NCBI GenBank assembly: GCA_016872645.1
Contig: VGZH01000005.1
Coordinates: 1-64,000, forward strand
DNA: 64,000 nt
Direction of reading: 5' to 3'
Origin: Planctomycetota bacterium
GTDB taxonomy: Bacteria; Planctomycetota; Planctomycetia; Planctomycetales; Planctomycetaceae
Shown: in pieces, positions 26,163-36,127 of the stretch
Numbering within the stretch: the stretch's first letter is position 1
Layout of the letters: each line of letters starts with the position of its first letter
The notes under the pieces: model-generated
The model's input: the letters and a program-made list of their open reading frames with translations, nothing else
The model's database searches: none
Told to the model about the DNA's origin: nothing
Made by a program: the position numbers and the translations under genes

Positions 26163-26381
26163 ATGGCCAAAGAAGAGGCGATCGAAGTTGAAGGGGTTGT
26201 GGTGGAGGCTTTGGCCAACACCCAATTTCGCGTCAAGCTGGAGAATGGTCATCTTGTGATGGCTCACGTTGCCGGCAAAATGCGGAAGCACTTTATCCGT
26301 ATCGTGCCAGGGGACAAAGTGAAGGTTGAAGTCTCGCCGTATGACCTGAATCGCGGCCGAATCATCTTCCGCGAACGCTAG
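26163..26381 (+). CDS. infA: Translation initiation factor IF-1
   Basis: A 72-residue S1/OB-fold protein ([58 protein letters not shown]) that binds the ribosomal A site during initiation. Length and sequence are canonical. The ATG at 26163 was chosen because the ORF-track start at 26136 adds nine residues not found in IF-1. rnhA follows 22 nt later and is probably co-transcribed. Confidence 0.97.
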   Translation: MAKEEAIEVEGVVVEALANTQFRVKLENGHLVMAHVAGKMRKHFIRIVPGDKVKVEVSPYDLNRGRIIFRER

Positions 26382-26403
26382 GCCGCCAGCTTGATGACGA
26401 TCC

Positions 26404-26874
26404 ATGCCGAACGAATCGACCACTGAAGTGTTGTTGTTCACGGATGGAGCGTGCAGCGGCAATCCTGGGCCTGGAGGCTGGGCCTGCATTTTGCGGCATC
26501 CGTCCAGCAAGTCTGAGAAAGAACTTTCCGGCGGTGCCGCCAATACCACCAACAACCAAATGGAGTTGATGGGAGTCATCTCTGGTTTGGAGTCGCTGAC
26601 CCGTCCGACAGTGGTCGAAGTCATCACCGACAGCAAGTACGTCGCCGATGGCTGCACAAGCTGGATGCCGAATTGGAAGAAGAACGGCTGGCGACGTCGC
26701 GAAGGGAGCCGCTGGGCAGAAGTCAAGAACCTCGAACTCTGGCAACGACTGGACCTGTTGCTTGCGAAACATCGAGTTCGCTTCAAAGTCGTCAAAGGCC
26801 ACAGCGGGCACATAGAAAACGAACGCTGCGATGAACTCGCAGTCGAAGCTGCCAGACAATTTGGTGCCACGTAA
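26404..26874 (+). CDS. rnhA: Ribonuclease HI
   Basis: A 156-residue endonuclease that cuts RNA in RNA-DNA hybrids. The catalytic acidic residues are visible at D14 (FTDGACSGNPGPGGW), E54 (NNQMELMGV), D76 (VITDSKYV) and D143 (NERCDELA), with the active-site loop histidine at H132 (KGHSGH). The basic protrusion/handle region is present (WMPNWKKNGWRRREGS). Length is normal. It follows infA by 22 nt. Confidence 0.96.
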   Translation: MPNESTTEVLLFTDGACSGNPGPGGWACILRHPSSKSEKELSGGAANTTNNQMELMGVISGLESLTRPTVVEVITDSKYVADGCTSWMPNWKKNGWRRREGSRWAEVKNLELWQRLDLLLAKHRVRFKVVKGHSGHIENERCDELAVEAARQFGAT

Positions 26875-26926
26875 TCGGGCCACTTCGTGACTCGAATTGC
26901 GTTACCGAATTGCCGAGTTGTTCCGA

Positions 26927-27409
26927 CTATTTTTTCGCAGCGCCCCCGGCCGAATACCGTGCTCGCTCTTGAAGGATCGTCTTCATTCGCTGCTTGGAAA
27001 AAATGCGAACGACCTTGCCTTTGTAGGTCAGACGACCTTGGTCGTCGTGGTCGAGGTGCTCTTTGACTTCTGGCTTCGCTTCGCCGGCGTAAAGGGCGGC
27101 GAACGTTTCTGGATCAACGCCACGGCCATCTTCGAGATCTCGTACCGCATTGATTCCCCCCGCCATCACCGAGAAGACATTCAACGATGTGGTTGCCGGG
27201 ACGTAGAAATTCTCTTGCTCAAGTGTCTCAGCTGCACTTTTGATTGCAGCAAATGCCTCTTTCAGCTTTGCGAGCGACTCTGCGGAAGGACCGCCTTCAG
27301 CGGGTGCCTGGGCGCTCAAAGACTTCGGACCGAACGCTCCGGTTGTCCCCAAGACGTATCCAAGGCTCACCAGACCCAACACCGCAACAAATTTCCAAAT
27401 CGAACGCAT
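26927..27409 (-). CDS. Membrane-anchored or secreted hypothetical protein
   Basis: A 160-residue protein starting with a signal/anchor sequence (RSIWKFVAVLGLVSLGYVLG). An alanine-rich helix follows (SAESLAKLKEAFAAIKSAAE), then a compact domain (YVPATTSLNVFSVMAGGINAVRDLEDGRGVDPETFAALYAG) and a basic C-terminus. I do not recognise a named family. The start at 27409 has a good Shine-Dalgarno (AAGGAGA), so the ORF-track extension to 27556 is not used. Domain content suggests an extracytoplasmic role. A small membrane protein gene lies upstream on the same strand. Confidence 0.75.
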   Translation of the reverse strand: MRSIWKFVAVLGLVSLGYVLGTTGAFGPKSLSAQAPAEGGPSAESLAKLKEAFAAIKSAAETLEQENFYVPATTSLNVFSVMAGGINAVRDLEDGRGVDPETFAALYAGEAKPEVKEHLDHDDQGRLTYKGKVVRIFSKQRMKTILQERARYSAGGAAKK

Positions 27410-27552
27410 GAGAAGTCTCCTTCCGCGCAATGAATCTTGTCGCCTCGCAAAATGGTCGCGCCAAACAACGGCGGAATCGTGTGCCAATCGAGCCGGGTTT
27501 TCAACCTGCCCACGAATTTCTGATCGACAGATGGAATCTCTCCCCCACCAGA

Positions 27553-27771
27553 TCACGCCACTTTGCGTGAATCGACATCGGTTTTTTGCGCTAAACGCTG
27601 ATTGTCAGCCGACAACGACAGCGTGTGGCCGACGTCCCGGCGAAGCTGCTTTTTGCGATGCGTTCGACTGAGAAACACACTGAGGTACATCAGCGCGGCC
27701 GAGGAAATCAATGCTGCAAAGCATCCCATCAACGCAATCTGGTCATCCGTGGCATTCTGGAAGAAGTCCAT
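27553..27771 (-). CDS. Small single-span membrane protein, unrecognised
   Basis: A 72-residue ORF (from the ATG at 27771) with one predicted transmembrane helix (IALMGCFAALISSAALMYLSVFL) followed by a basic segment (SRTHRKKQLRRDV), consistent with an N-out/C-in topology. A Shine-Dalgarno-like AAGGCGGA lies upstream. It may share a transcript with the secreted protein gene that starts 143 nt downstream. No family is recognised. Confidence 0.5.
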   Translation of the reverse strand: MDFFQNATDDQIALMGCFAALISSAALMYLSVFLSRTHRKKQLRRDVGHTLSLSADNQRLAQKTDVDSRKVA

Positions 27772-27777
27772 GAGCAA

Positions 27778-28120
27778 TCCGCCTTGTTTTGATTTTGAGA
27801 ACCGTGGCGAGCGAACTTAATCATCGCATTACGGATTGATTTCGGACGTCGTTCGTCGCGCCCTTCAAAATCGCTCGACAAACCGGCTGATGTTGCCGAA
27901 TCCAGTGCCACCACTGGCAATCAACGAAACTCTCCCTCCTCTGACGACTGTGCCGGTCAGGCACAAACGCTCAATGCCCGATCTCCAACGTGTCGGCGAT
28001 CTCTGTTCGCGCAGTTGGCAGCACCGTCGGCCCTCGGCATGGACCCATCATCCCCGCCCCAATTTAGCCGCACGGCACATTCGATTCTTTCGAAGCAGAT
28101 CGCCTGCGGAAGCCGAGAAT
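27778..28120. other. Gene-free stretch between small membrane protein and ppdK terminator
   Basis: About 340 nt with no convincing gene. The ORF-track entry at 27836-28258 has no family resemblance and runs into the ppdK terminator. No strong hairpin or repeat was seen apart from the terminator that borders it. Confidence 0.5.
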
Positions 28121-28151
28121 GAAAAAAGCCCGACCGGGTTTTCGGTCGGGC
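28121..28151 (-). terminator. Rho-independent terminator of ppdK
   Basis: On the minus strand AGCCCGACCG and CGGTCGGGCT pair perfectly around an A/C-rich loop and are followed directly by TTTTTT. It lies 31 nt after the ppdK stop codon. This is the clearest intrinsic terminator in the window. Confidence 0.92.
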
Positions 28152-28182
28152 TCAATATGATCGCAGCCAAAACGCGCTTGAT

Positions 28183-30837
<2,655 letters not shown>

Positions 30838-31102
30838 CGACCTATTTTCCTTCAATTGCAAACTGCGCGGGCCGCTTGAAACACGGTCTGCCCGATTCAC
30901 TCAAACACAGCAGGCGGCAGAAGTTGCCAACCCCGGAGCCAGCCCTAGCGCAGCGGACGGAGCAAATTAGCGACCTGACTTTCCCTTCTCAAGCAACCAA
31001 AGTCACTGCTTGACAGGCTGAACTTTCCGTGGAACAGTGTTAAACCTGTTGCCGCGAAAGCACTTCGCGACCGACCGGGACTACGGTCCTTCGAGGTCCA
31101 CG

Positions 31103-31621
31103 ATGGAAGCCAAACTCATCTCCACTGACGGCGAGCGGTCGATCCGCCTGAAAAAGGATGTGACGATCGTGGGCCGTAAGCGTGGCGTCTGTGACATCTT
31201 CATTGATCGCAGCAGCATCTCCAAGCTGCACTGCATGATCGTGAAGACGGACGGACTGCTGTTCATTCGAGATCTTGGCAGCACAAACGGGACCAAGGTC
31301 AACGGCCAGCGAGTCACTCGCGGAGCATTGCTGCCTGGCGATGAACTCGCCTTCGCGAATGCGAAATACAAAGTGCACCTCGGTCCGGATGATCCCGACA
31401 TGGTCGAGCAGGATGCGGGGACCGAGGTCATGTCGGCCTTACCCAAGCGCGAGTCCAACGAATGCCGAATGGACGAGGACGACGATGATGACCTTCGGCC
31501 TGCCAAGGTGTCGTACAGTGACAGCGGTGACCTTGTCCGACTGGGTAAGGTGTCTCAGAGCGACGTCCGTCTGCTGACCGATTCGGAAGCCAAAGACGAA
31601 GGCCTGGATGACGACTTGTAG
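31103..31621 (+). CDS. FHA domain protein with acidic C-terminal tail
   Basis: A 172-residue protein with a forkhead-associated domain, which binds phosphothreonine peptides. The FHA signatures are IVGRKRGVCDIFIDRSSISKLHC (conserved GR, S and H) and RDLGSTNGTKVNGQ. After about residue 100 the chain becomes acidic and low in complexity (RMDEDDDDDLRP). The ATG at 31103 is preferred over the ORF-track start 22 residues earlier because it directly precedes the FHA beta-strands. Planctomycetes have many Ser/Thr kinases, so it may act as a signalling adaptor, but no kinase is adjacent. Confidence 0.88.
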   Translation: MEAKLISTDGERSIRLKKDVTIVGRKRGVCDIFIDRSSISKLHCMIVKTDGLLFIRDLGSTNGTKVNGQRVTRGALLPGDELAFANAKYKVHLGPDDPDMVEQDAGTEVMSALPKRESNECRMDEDDDDDLRPAKVSYSDSGDLVRLGKVSQSDVRLLTDSEAKDEGLDDDL

Positions 31622-31663
31622 CCCTCAGGCTTCGCGACGGAGCGACTCTGCGACAGGGCGACT

Positions 31664-34600
31664 GTGATGCTCAGGGATTGGGAACGCCGGCTTGCCGAAA
31701 CCATGCTGTCTGATCGGCATCGTCTGCGGCAACAAATCCGTCAGCTTTGCGCGGCAGAGAAGGCCAAGCGGCCGAATGACTCGTTGCTGCCGAAGTTGGA
31801 AGAGGCGTTCCGTCGCTCGATCGAGCGGCGAGACAGCCGTGCGGCCAGCGTGCCGAAGATTGAGTTCGACTCGGAATTGCCAATCCTCGCCAAGCGCAGT
31901 GAGATCGAAGCCTCGATCCGAGATAATCAAGTAGTGATCGTCTGCGGCGAGACCGGTTCTGGAAAATCGACACAGTTGCCAAAGCTGTGCCTGTCGCTGG
32001 GGCGCGGCGTTTGCGGCTTGATCGGTCACACGCAGCCGCGACGCGTCGCCGCGCGGACGATTGCCGCCCGTGTCGCCGAAGAATTGAAGACGACGCTCGG
32101 TGCGACGGTCGGGTTCAAAATCCGCTTCACCGAAGCGACCCAGCCGAACACGCTCATCAAGTTGATGACCGACGGTGTGCTGCTGGCCGAAACTCGCAGT
32201 GATTGGTTCCTCGATCAGTACGACACGATCATCGTCGATGAGGCTCATGAGCGAAGCCTCAACATCGACTTCTTGCTCGGCTATTTGAAACGGCTGCTGC
32301 CGAGGCGACCGGATCTGAAAGTGATCATCACGTCGGCGACGATCGACGCAGCGAGATTCGCCGAGCACTTTGGATCGTCGAGTCATCCAGCTCCGATTCT
32401 GGAAGTTTCTGGCCGGATGTATCCGGTCGAAACCCGCTGGCGACCGGGAGGAGGGTCGCGTATCGAGGAGCGAGAAGCGAGAAATGAGGTCCCCGCTGTC
32501 CCACCTGCCTCTTCATTATCCCTCACCCCTCGCCTCTCACCTCTGACTGACGACCCGCAACAGGCGATCCTCGCAGCGGTCGATGAACTCGTCACCGAGG
32601 GTTTGTGGGACATCCTGATCTTTCAACCGACCGAGTGGGACATCCACGAGACGGCGAAGTTGCTGCGAGCGCGGTTCAACATCACGACCGGACGAAAGGG
32701 ACAAAAGGCTGATGTCGAGATTCTGCCGTTATACGCTCGGCTGACGCTGGCTGAACAACAGCGTGTCTTCGGGCCACGTTCCGGTCAGCGACGCATCGTC
32801 ATCGCCACAAACGTTGCTGAGTCCTCACTGACGGTCCCCGGCATTCGAGCGGTCATCGACACTGGCACAGCACGCATCAGCCGATACTCGGCACGCAGCA
32901 AGATGCAGCGTCTGCCCATCGAACCGATCTCGCAGGCGTCGGCCGATCAGCGCAAAGGACGTTGCGGACGCATTGGGCCGGGAGTTTGCATCCGGCTATT
33001 TGACGAGGCGGACTACAAGACTCGCGAGCAGTTCACTCCGCCAGAGATTCTGCGCACAAACCTTGCATCGGTCATCCTGCAAACGCAGTCGCTCAATCTC
33101 GGCGCGATCGAGGACTTCCCGTTTCTCGAACCGCCGAAGCCGACGGCAATTCGCGACGGCTACAAGACCCTGTTTGAACTCGGAGCGGTCAACGAGCGAA
33201 ACGAACTGACCAAACTCGGCCGCACGCTGGCGCGATTACCAGTTGATCCGCGAATCGCGCGGCTGATCGTTGCGGGACACGACGAGGGCTGCCTGAACGA
33301 CATCCTGATTATTGCCGCCGCACTGGAGGCTCAAGATCCGCGCGAGCGGCCGCTCGACAAACAGCAGGCGGCCGACGAAAAGCACAAGCCGTTTCAGCAC
33401 CCCAACTCAGACTTTCTGAGTCTTTTGAAACTGTGGGATTTCTTCCAGCACTTGAAGGAGACGCTCTCGAACAGCCAGGTTCGTAAAGCGTGCCTGCAAA
33501 ACTTTCTGAACTTCAACCGGCTCCGCGAATGGGCTGACGTCCACCGGCAGTTGGTCGAGTTGGCGAAGGAGAACGGTCTGAAAGTGGGGAAGCGTCAGTG
33601 GCCCGTGGTCCGTGGTCCGTTGGAATCGCCAATGCCGACTAGATCCCACGGACAACGGGCCACGGACAACGGATCATCCACGGCGATTCATCGTGCCTTG
33701 CTGACGGGTTTTCTCGCGAGCATTGCGAATCGCGAGAGCGAATCGTCCGAGTACACCGCCGCGGGCGGCATGAAAGCGGTCGTCTGGCCGGGATCGGGGA
33801 CGTGCGACTTAAAGCCGAAATGGATCGTCGCGGCGGAGCTGATCGAAACCAGCAAGCGGTACCTGAGGATGGTCGCACAGATCGACCCGGCCTGGATCGA
33901 ATCGCTGGCCGAGCATCTCGTCACGCGAACTCACAGCGAGCCGCATTGGGATCGAGCCGCCGGCTCGGCGATGGCGTTCGAGCGGGTGTCGTTGTCTGGA
34001 CTGACGATCGTGCCCCGTCGCAAAGTTCAGTTAGGTCGGATCGACGCCGTCACCGCACGGCGGCTGCTGATTCAACATGGCTTGGTCGAGCGGGATTTTG
34101 ACTGCACCGCGCCGTTCTTCATCCACAACACGAAGTTGATCGAGGAACTCGAAGCACTGCGAGTGAAGTCTCGCCGCGCTGACTTCTTGAAAGGCGAAGA
34201 GGCACTGCTGGAGTTCTACGAGCAGCGGATTCCTGCGGAGGTCGTCGACGGATCAAGCCTTCTAAAGTGGTGCAAAGCACCATTCCCGTCTCCTCTCACA
34301 AGGGAACAGGGGACCCGCGAACGTTCGCTCTTCCTCTCGCGCGGAGACCTGCTGAATCCCGAGCGTGCCGCGGCCACGGATACGGACTTTCCGGCGACGT
34401 TGAAGCTCAAGCACATTCACGTCCCGCTCGAATACAAGCTCGAACCGGGCGAGGCGGATGACGGGATCACGATCACCGTGCCGCAGGAGGGACTCAATCA
34501 AATCGACTCGCAGCGACTCGGCTGGCTCGTGCCGGGATTACTCGAAGAGAAAGTTATCGCGCTGATCAAGTCGCTGCCAAAAGAACTACGGCGGCTGTTC

Positions 34601-35767
34601 GTTCCGGTGCCGGAGACGGCGAAGACGGTCCTCAAGCAAATCAAGTTCGGCGAAGGGCACGTCAACGCGGCAGTTGTGGCAGCGCTCTCAAAGCTGAGCG
34701 GCCAGCGCATCGATCCCAGCGAAATTCGAGAGGCCGACTTGCCTCCGCATCTGCGAATCAGCGTCAAAGTCTTGGGGGCGGACGGCCAGACGCTCGGAGT
34801 CAGTCGCGACCTCGATCAACTACGCGGACAACTCGGCGCGAAGGCATCAGCAAGTTTCTCGGCCATCGACCACTCGCAATGGAATCGCGACGGACTGATC
34901 GATTGGGACTTTGACGTGCTGCCGCCGAGCGTTGAGCTCGAACATGGGGGCTTGAAGCTGAAGGGCTATCCGTCGTTGGTCGATCGGGGCGACAGCGTTT
35001 CACTGCGACTCGCCGATTCGGCAGAGCGAGCAGCGTTCGACACATGGCTCGGATTGCGACGACTGTTTGTCATCGCCGCCGCAAAGGAGTTGAAGAAGCA
35101 GGTGCAGCACTTGCCGGAGCTTGGCAAGTGGACGCTGCTGACGGCGACCTTACCGGACAAAGGACGGCTGCCGCAACAACTCATCGAGTTGATCGCGGAG
35201 CGGGCGCTGTTCGTGGGGCAGGTTTCCAGCCTGCCCCAAGTTTCGCGGACGAAGTCGCAGTTTCAAGCGCATGTCCGCACGGGGAGGTCGCACATCCCGT
35301 CCGCCGTACAAGACGTCATCAAGTCGATCGGCCCGTTGTTCGCCGCATACACGGAGGCTCGTCGCGCGATTGAAGGTTGTCGTTTGCCGTTCGCTCAAAC
35401 CGCTGTGGCGGATTGCCGAGAACAGCTTTCGCGACTGACCGAGGCTGGGTTTCTCACAACGACGTCATGGGATTGGCTGCAACAGTTTCCACGCTACTTC
35501 CAAGGCATCGCGCTGCGCATCAAGAAGCTCACTGCTGCTGGACAAGCTCGCGATCAACGCGCTGCGACCGATATCGAACCGCGTTCACGAAAACTGCTCG
35601 CGCGACTTGACGCCGCCAAGGAATCGGGCCGTCACGAACCGGAACTTGCGACCTGTCGTTGGATGCTGGAGGAACTGCGTGTGTCGCTGTTCGCACAAGA
35701 ATTGCGAACTGCGATCCCGATCTCGCCGCAGCGCTGGGACAAGCAGTGGGAAGCCGTGACGAAGTGA
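31664..35767 (+). CDS. hrpA: ATP-dependent RNA helicase HrpA (DEAH box)
   Basis: A 1367-residue DEAH-box helicase. Walker A is GETGSGKST at 95-103. Then come HTQPRRVAART, IIVDEAHERSLN near residue 190, ITSATIDAARF, the C-terminal helicase motifs (VATNVAESSLTVPGI, QRKGRCGRIGPG) and the long DUF3418-type C-terminal region typical of HrpA. HrpA rescues or remodels mRNA and ribosomes in bacteria. The start is GTG at 31664 or ATG at 31667. Four stretches with palindromic or low-complexity DNA are inserted in frame (about residues 267-294, 647-671, 874-895, 1184-1196); one interrupts the alignment to E. coli HrpA between motif III and the next domain. Confidence 0.94.
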   Translation: MMLRDWERRLAETMLSDRHRLRQQIRQLCAAEKAKRPNDSLLPKLEEAFRRSIERRDSRAASVPKIEFDSELPILAKRSEIEASIRDNQVVIVCGETGSGKSTQLPKLCLSLGRGVCGLIGHTQPRRVAARTIAARVAEELKTTLGATVGFKIRFTEATQPNTLIKLMTDGVLLAETRSDWFLDQYDTIIVDEAHERSLNIDFLLGYLKRLLPRRPDLKVIITSATIDAARFAEHFGSSSHPAPILEVSGRMYPVETRWRPGGGSRIEEREARNEVPAVPPASSLSLTPRLSPLTDDPQQAILAAVDELVTEGLWDILIFQPTEWDIHETAKLLRARFNITTGRKGQKADVEILPLYARLTLAEQQRVFGPRSGQRRIVIATNVAESSLTVPGIRAVIDTGTARISRYSARSKMQRLPIEPISQASADQRKGRCGRIGPGVCIRLFDEADYKTREQFTPPEILRTNLASVILQTQSLNLGAIEDFPFLEPPKPTAIRDGYKTLFELGAVNERNELTKLGRTLARLPVDPRIARLIVAGHDEGCLNDILIIAAALEAQDPRERPLDKQQAADEKHKPFQHPNSDFLSLLKLWDFFQHLKETLSNSQVRKACLQNFLNFNRLREWADVHRQLVELAKENGLKVGKRQWPVVRGPLESPMPTRSHGQRATDNGSSTAIHRALLTGFLASIANRESESSEYTAAGGMKAVVWPGSGTCDLKPKWIVAAELIETSKRYLRMVAQIDPAWIESLAEHLVTRTHSEPHWDRAAGSAMAFERVSLSGLTIVPRRKVQLGRIDAVTARRLLIQHGLVERDFDCTAPFFIHNTKLIEELEALRVKSRRADFLKGEEALLEFYEQRIPAEVVDGSSLLKWCKAPFPSPLTREQGTRERSLFLSRGDLLNPERAAATDTDFPATLKLKHIHVPLEYKLEPGEADDGITITVPQEGLNQIDSQRLGWLVPGLLEEKVIALIKSLPKELRRLFVPVPETAKTVLKQIKFGEGHVNAAVVAALSKLSGQRIDPSEIREADLPPHLRISVKVLGADGQTLGVSRDLDQLRGQLGAKASASFSAIDHSQWNRDGLIDWDFDVLPPSVELEHGGLKLKGYPSLVDRGDSVSLRLADSAERAAFDTWLGLRRLFVIAAAKELKKQVQHLPELGKWTLLTATLPDKGRLPQQLIELIAERALFVGQVSSLPQVSRTKSQFQAHVRTGRSHIPSAVQDVIKSIGPLFAAYTEARRAIEGCRLPFAQTAVADCREQLSRLTEAGFLTTTSWDWLQQFPRYFQGIALRIKKLTAAGQARDQRAATDIEPRSRKLLARLDAAKESGRHEPELATCRWMLEELRVSLFAQELRTAIPISPQRWDKQWEAVTK
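32465..32544. repeat. In-frame GAGCGAGAAGCGAG-type repeat in hrpA
   Basis: A purine-rich arm (GAGGAGCGAGAAGCGAG) is followed by a pyrimidine-rich, roughly complementary arm (CCCCTCGCCTCTCACCTC). The encoded segment (EEREARNEVPAVPPASSL) is absent from the corresponding loop of E. coli HrpA between the conserved RP and QAI..AVDEL positions. Confidence 0.65.
33603..33672. repeat. In-frame palindrome (CCGTGGTCCGTGGTCCGTTG) in hrpA
   Basis: Arm 33603-33622 and arm 33653-33672 are reverse complements at 18 of 20 positions, with a 30-nt centre. The element is translated as VVRGPLESPMPTRSHGQRAT. Confidence 0.85.
35214..35238. repeat. In-frame palindrome TGGGGCAGG/CCTGCCCCA in hrpA
   Basis: A perfect 9-bp stem with a 7-nt loop. 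It is translated as FVGQVSSLPQVSR. A related element in the pentahaem gene (54685-54706) gives FVGQAGSLPQVRR in the same reading frame. Confidence 0.85.
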
Positions 35768-36127
35768 TCCGGAAACACCAAGGCCGCGTGGTCGAAACAT
35801 TCGCTCAAGGACAAATGGCCGCGAGCCAATCAAGTCATCATTGCCCGACTCAACGGTGATCGGCGCCCGCACATTGCCGTCACCGCCGAATACGATTCGA
35901 GCGAGCTGCGCTGATGGCTTAACGACCGGCAATAATCTCGCGACTGCAGCTAAGGCCGTCACGACCGGACCAGCTTCCGGCCATTGAGGAGGACACGGCA
36001 AGTTGTTCCGGTTGACGATGTCCACCAACAGCCCTACGGTACGCATCAGCCGATACCAATTAGAGGCCAACGGATGGCCCTGTCCCGCCTAACTCGGTTC
36101 CCACTTGATTCGCCGGAGGCCCACCAA
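35768..36127. other. Gene-free stretch between hrpA and the DUF1549/1553 gene
   Basis: About 360 nt. ORFs on both strands cross it, but none shows family resemblance, and the upstream part of the ORF starting at 35984 precedes the signal peptide of the next gene. Nothing specific (tRNA, strong hairpin, repeat) was seen. It presumably carries the promoter of the next operon. Confidence 0.45.

Noticed and set aside
31010-31043. Sigma70-like promoter (TTGACA then GTTAAA) before the FHA gene
   Set aside because: TTGACA is exact, but no good -10 hexamer occurs at 16-18 nt; GTTAAA is about 22 nt away. Promoter rules in planctomycetes are too poorly defined to call it.
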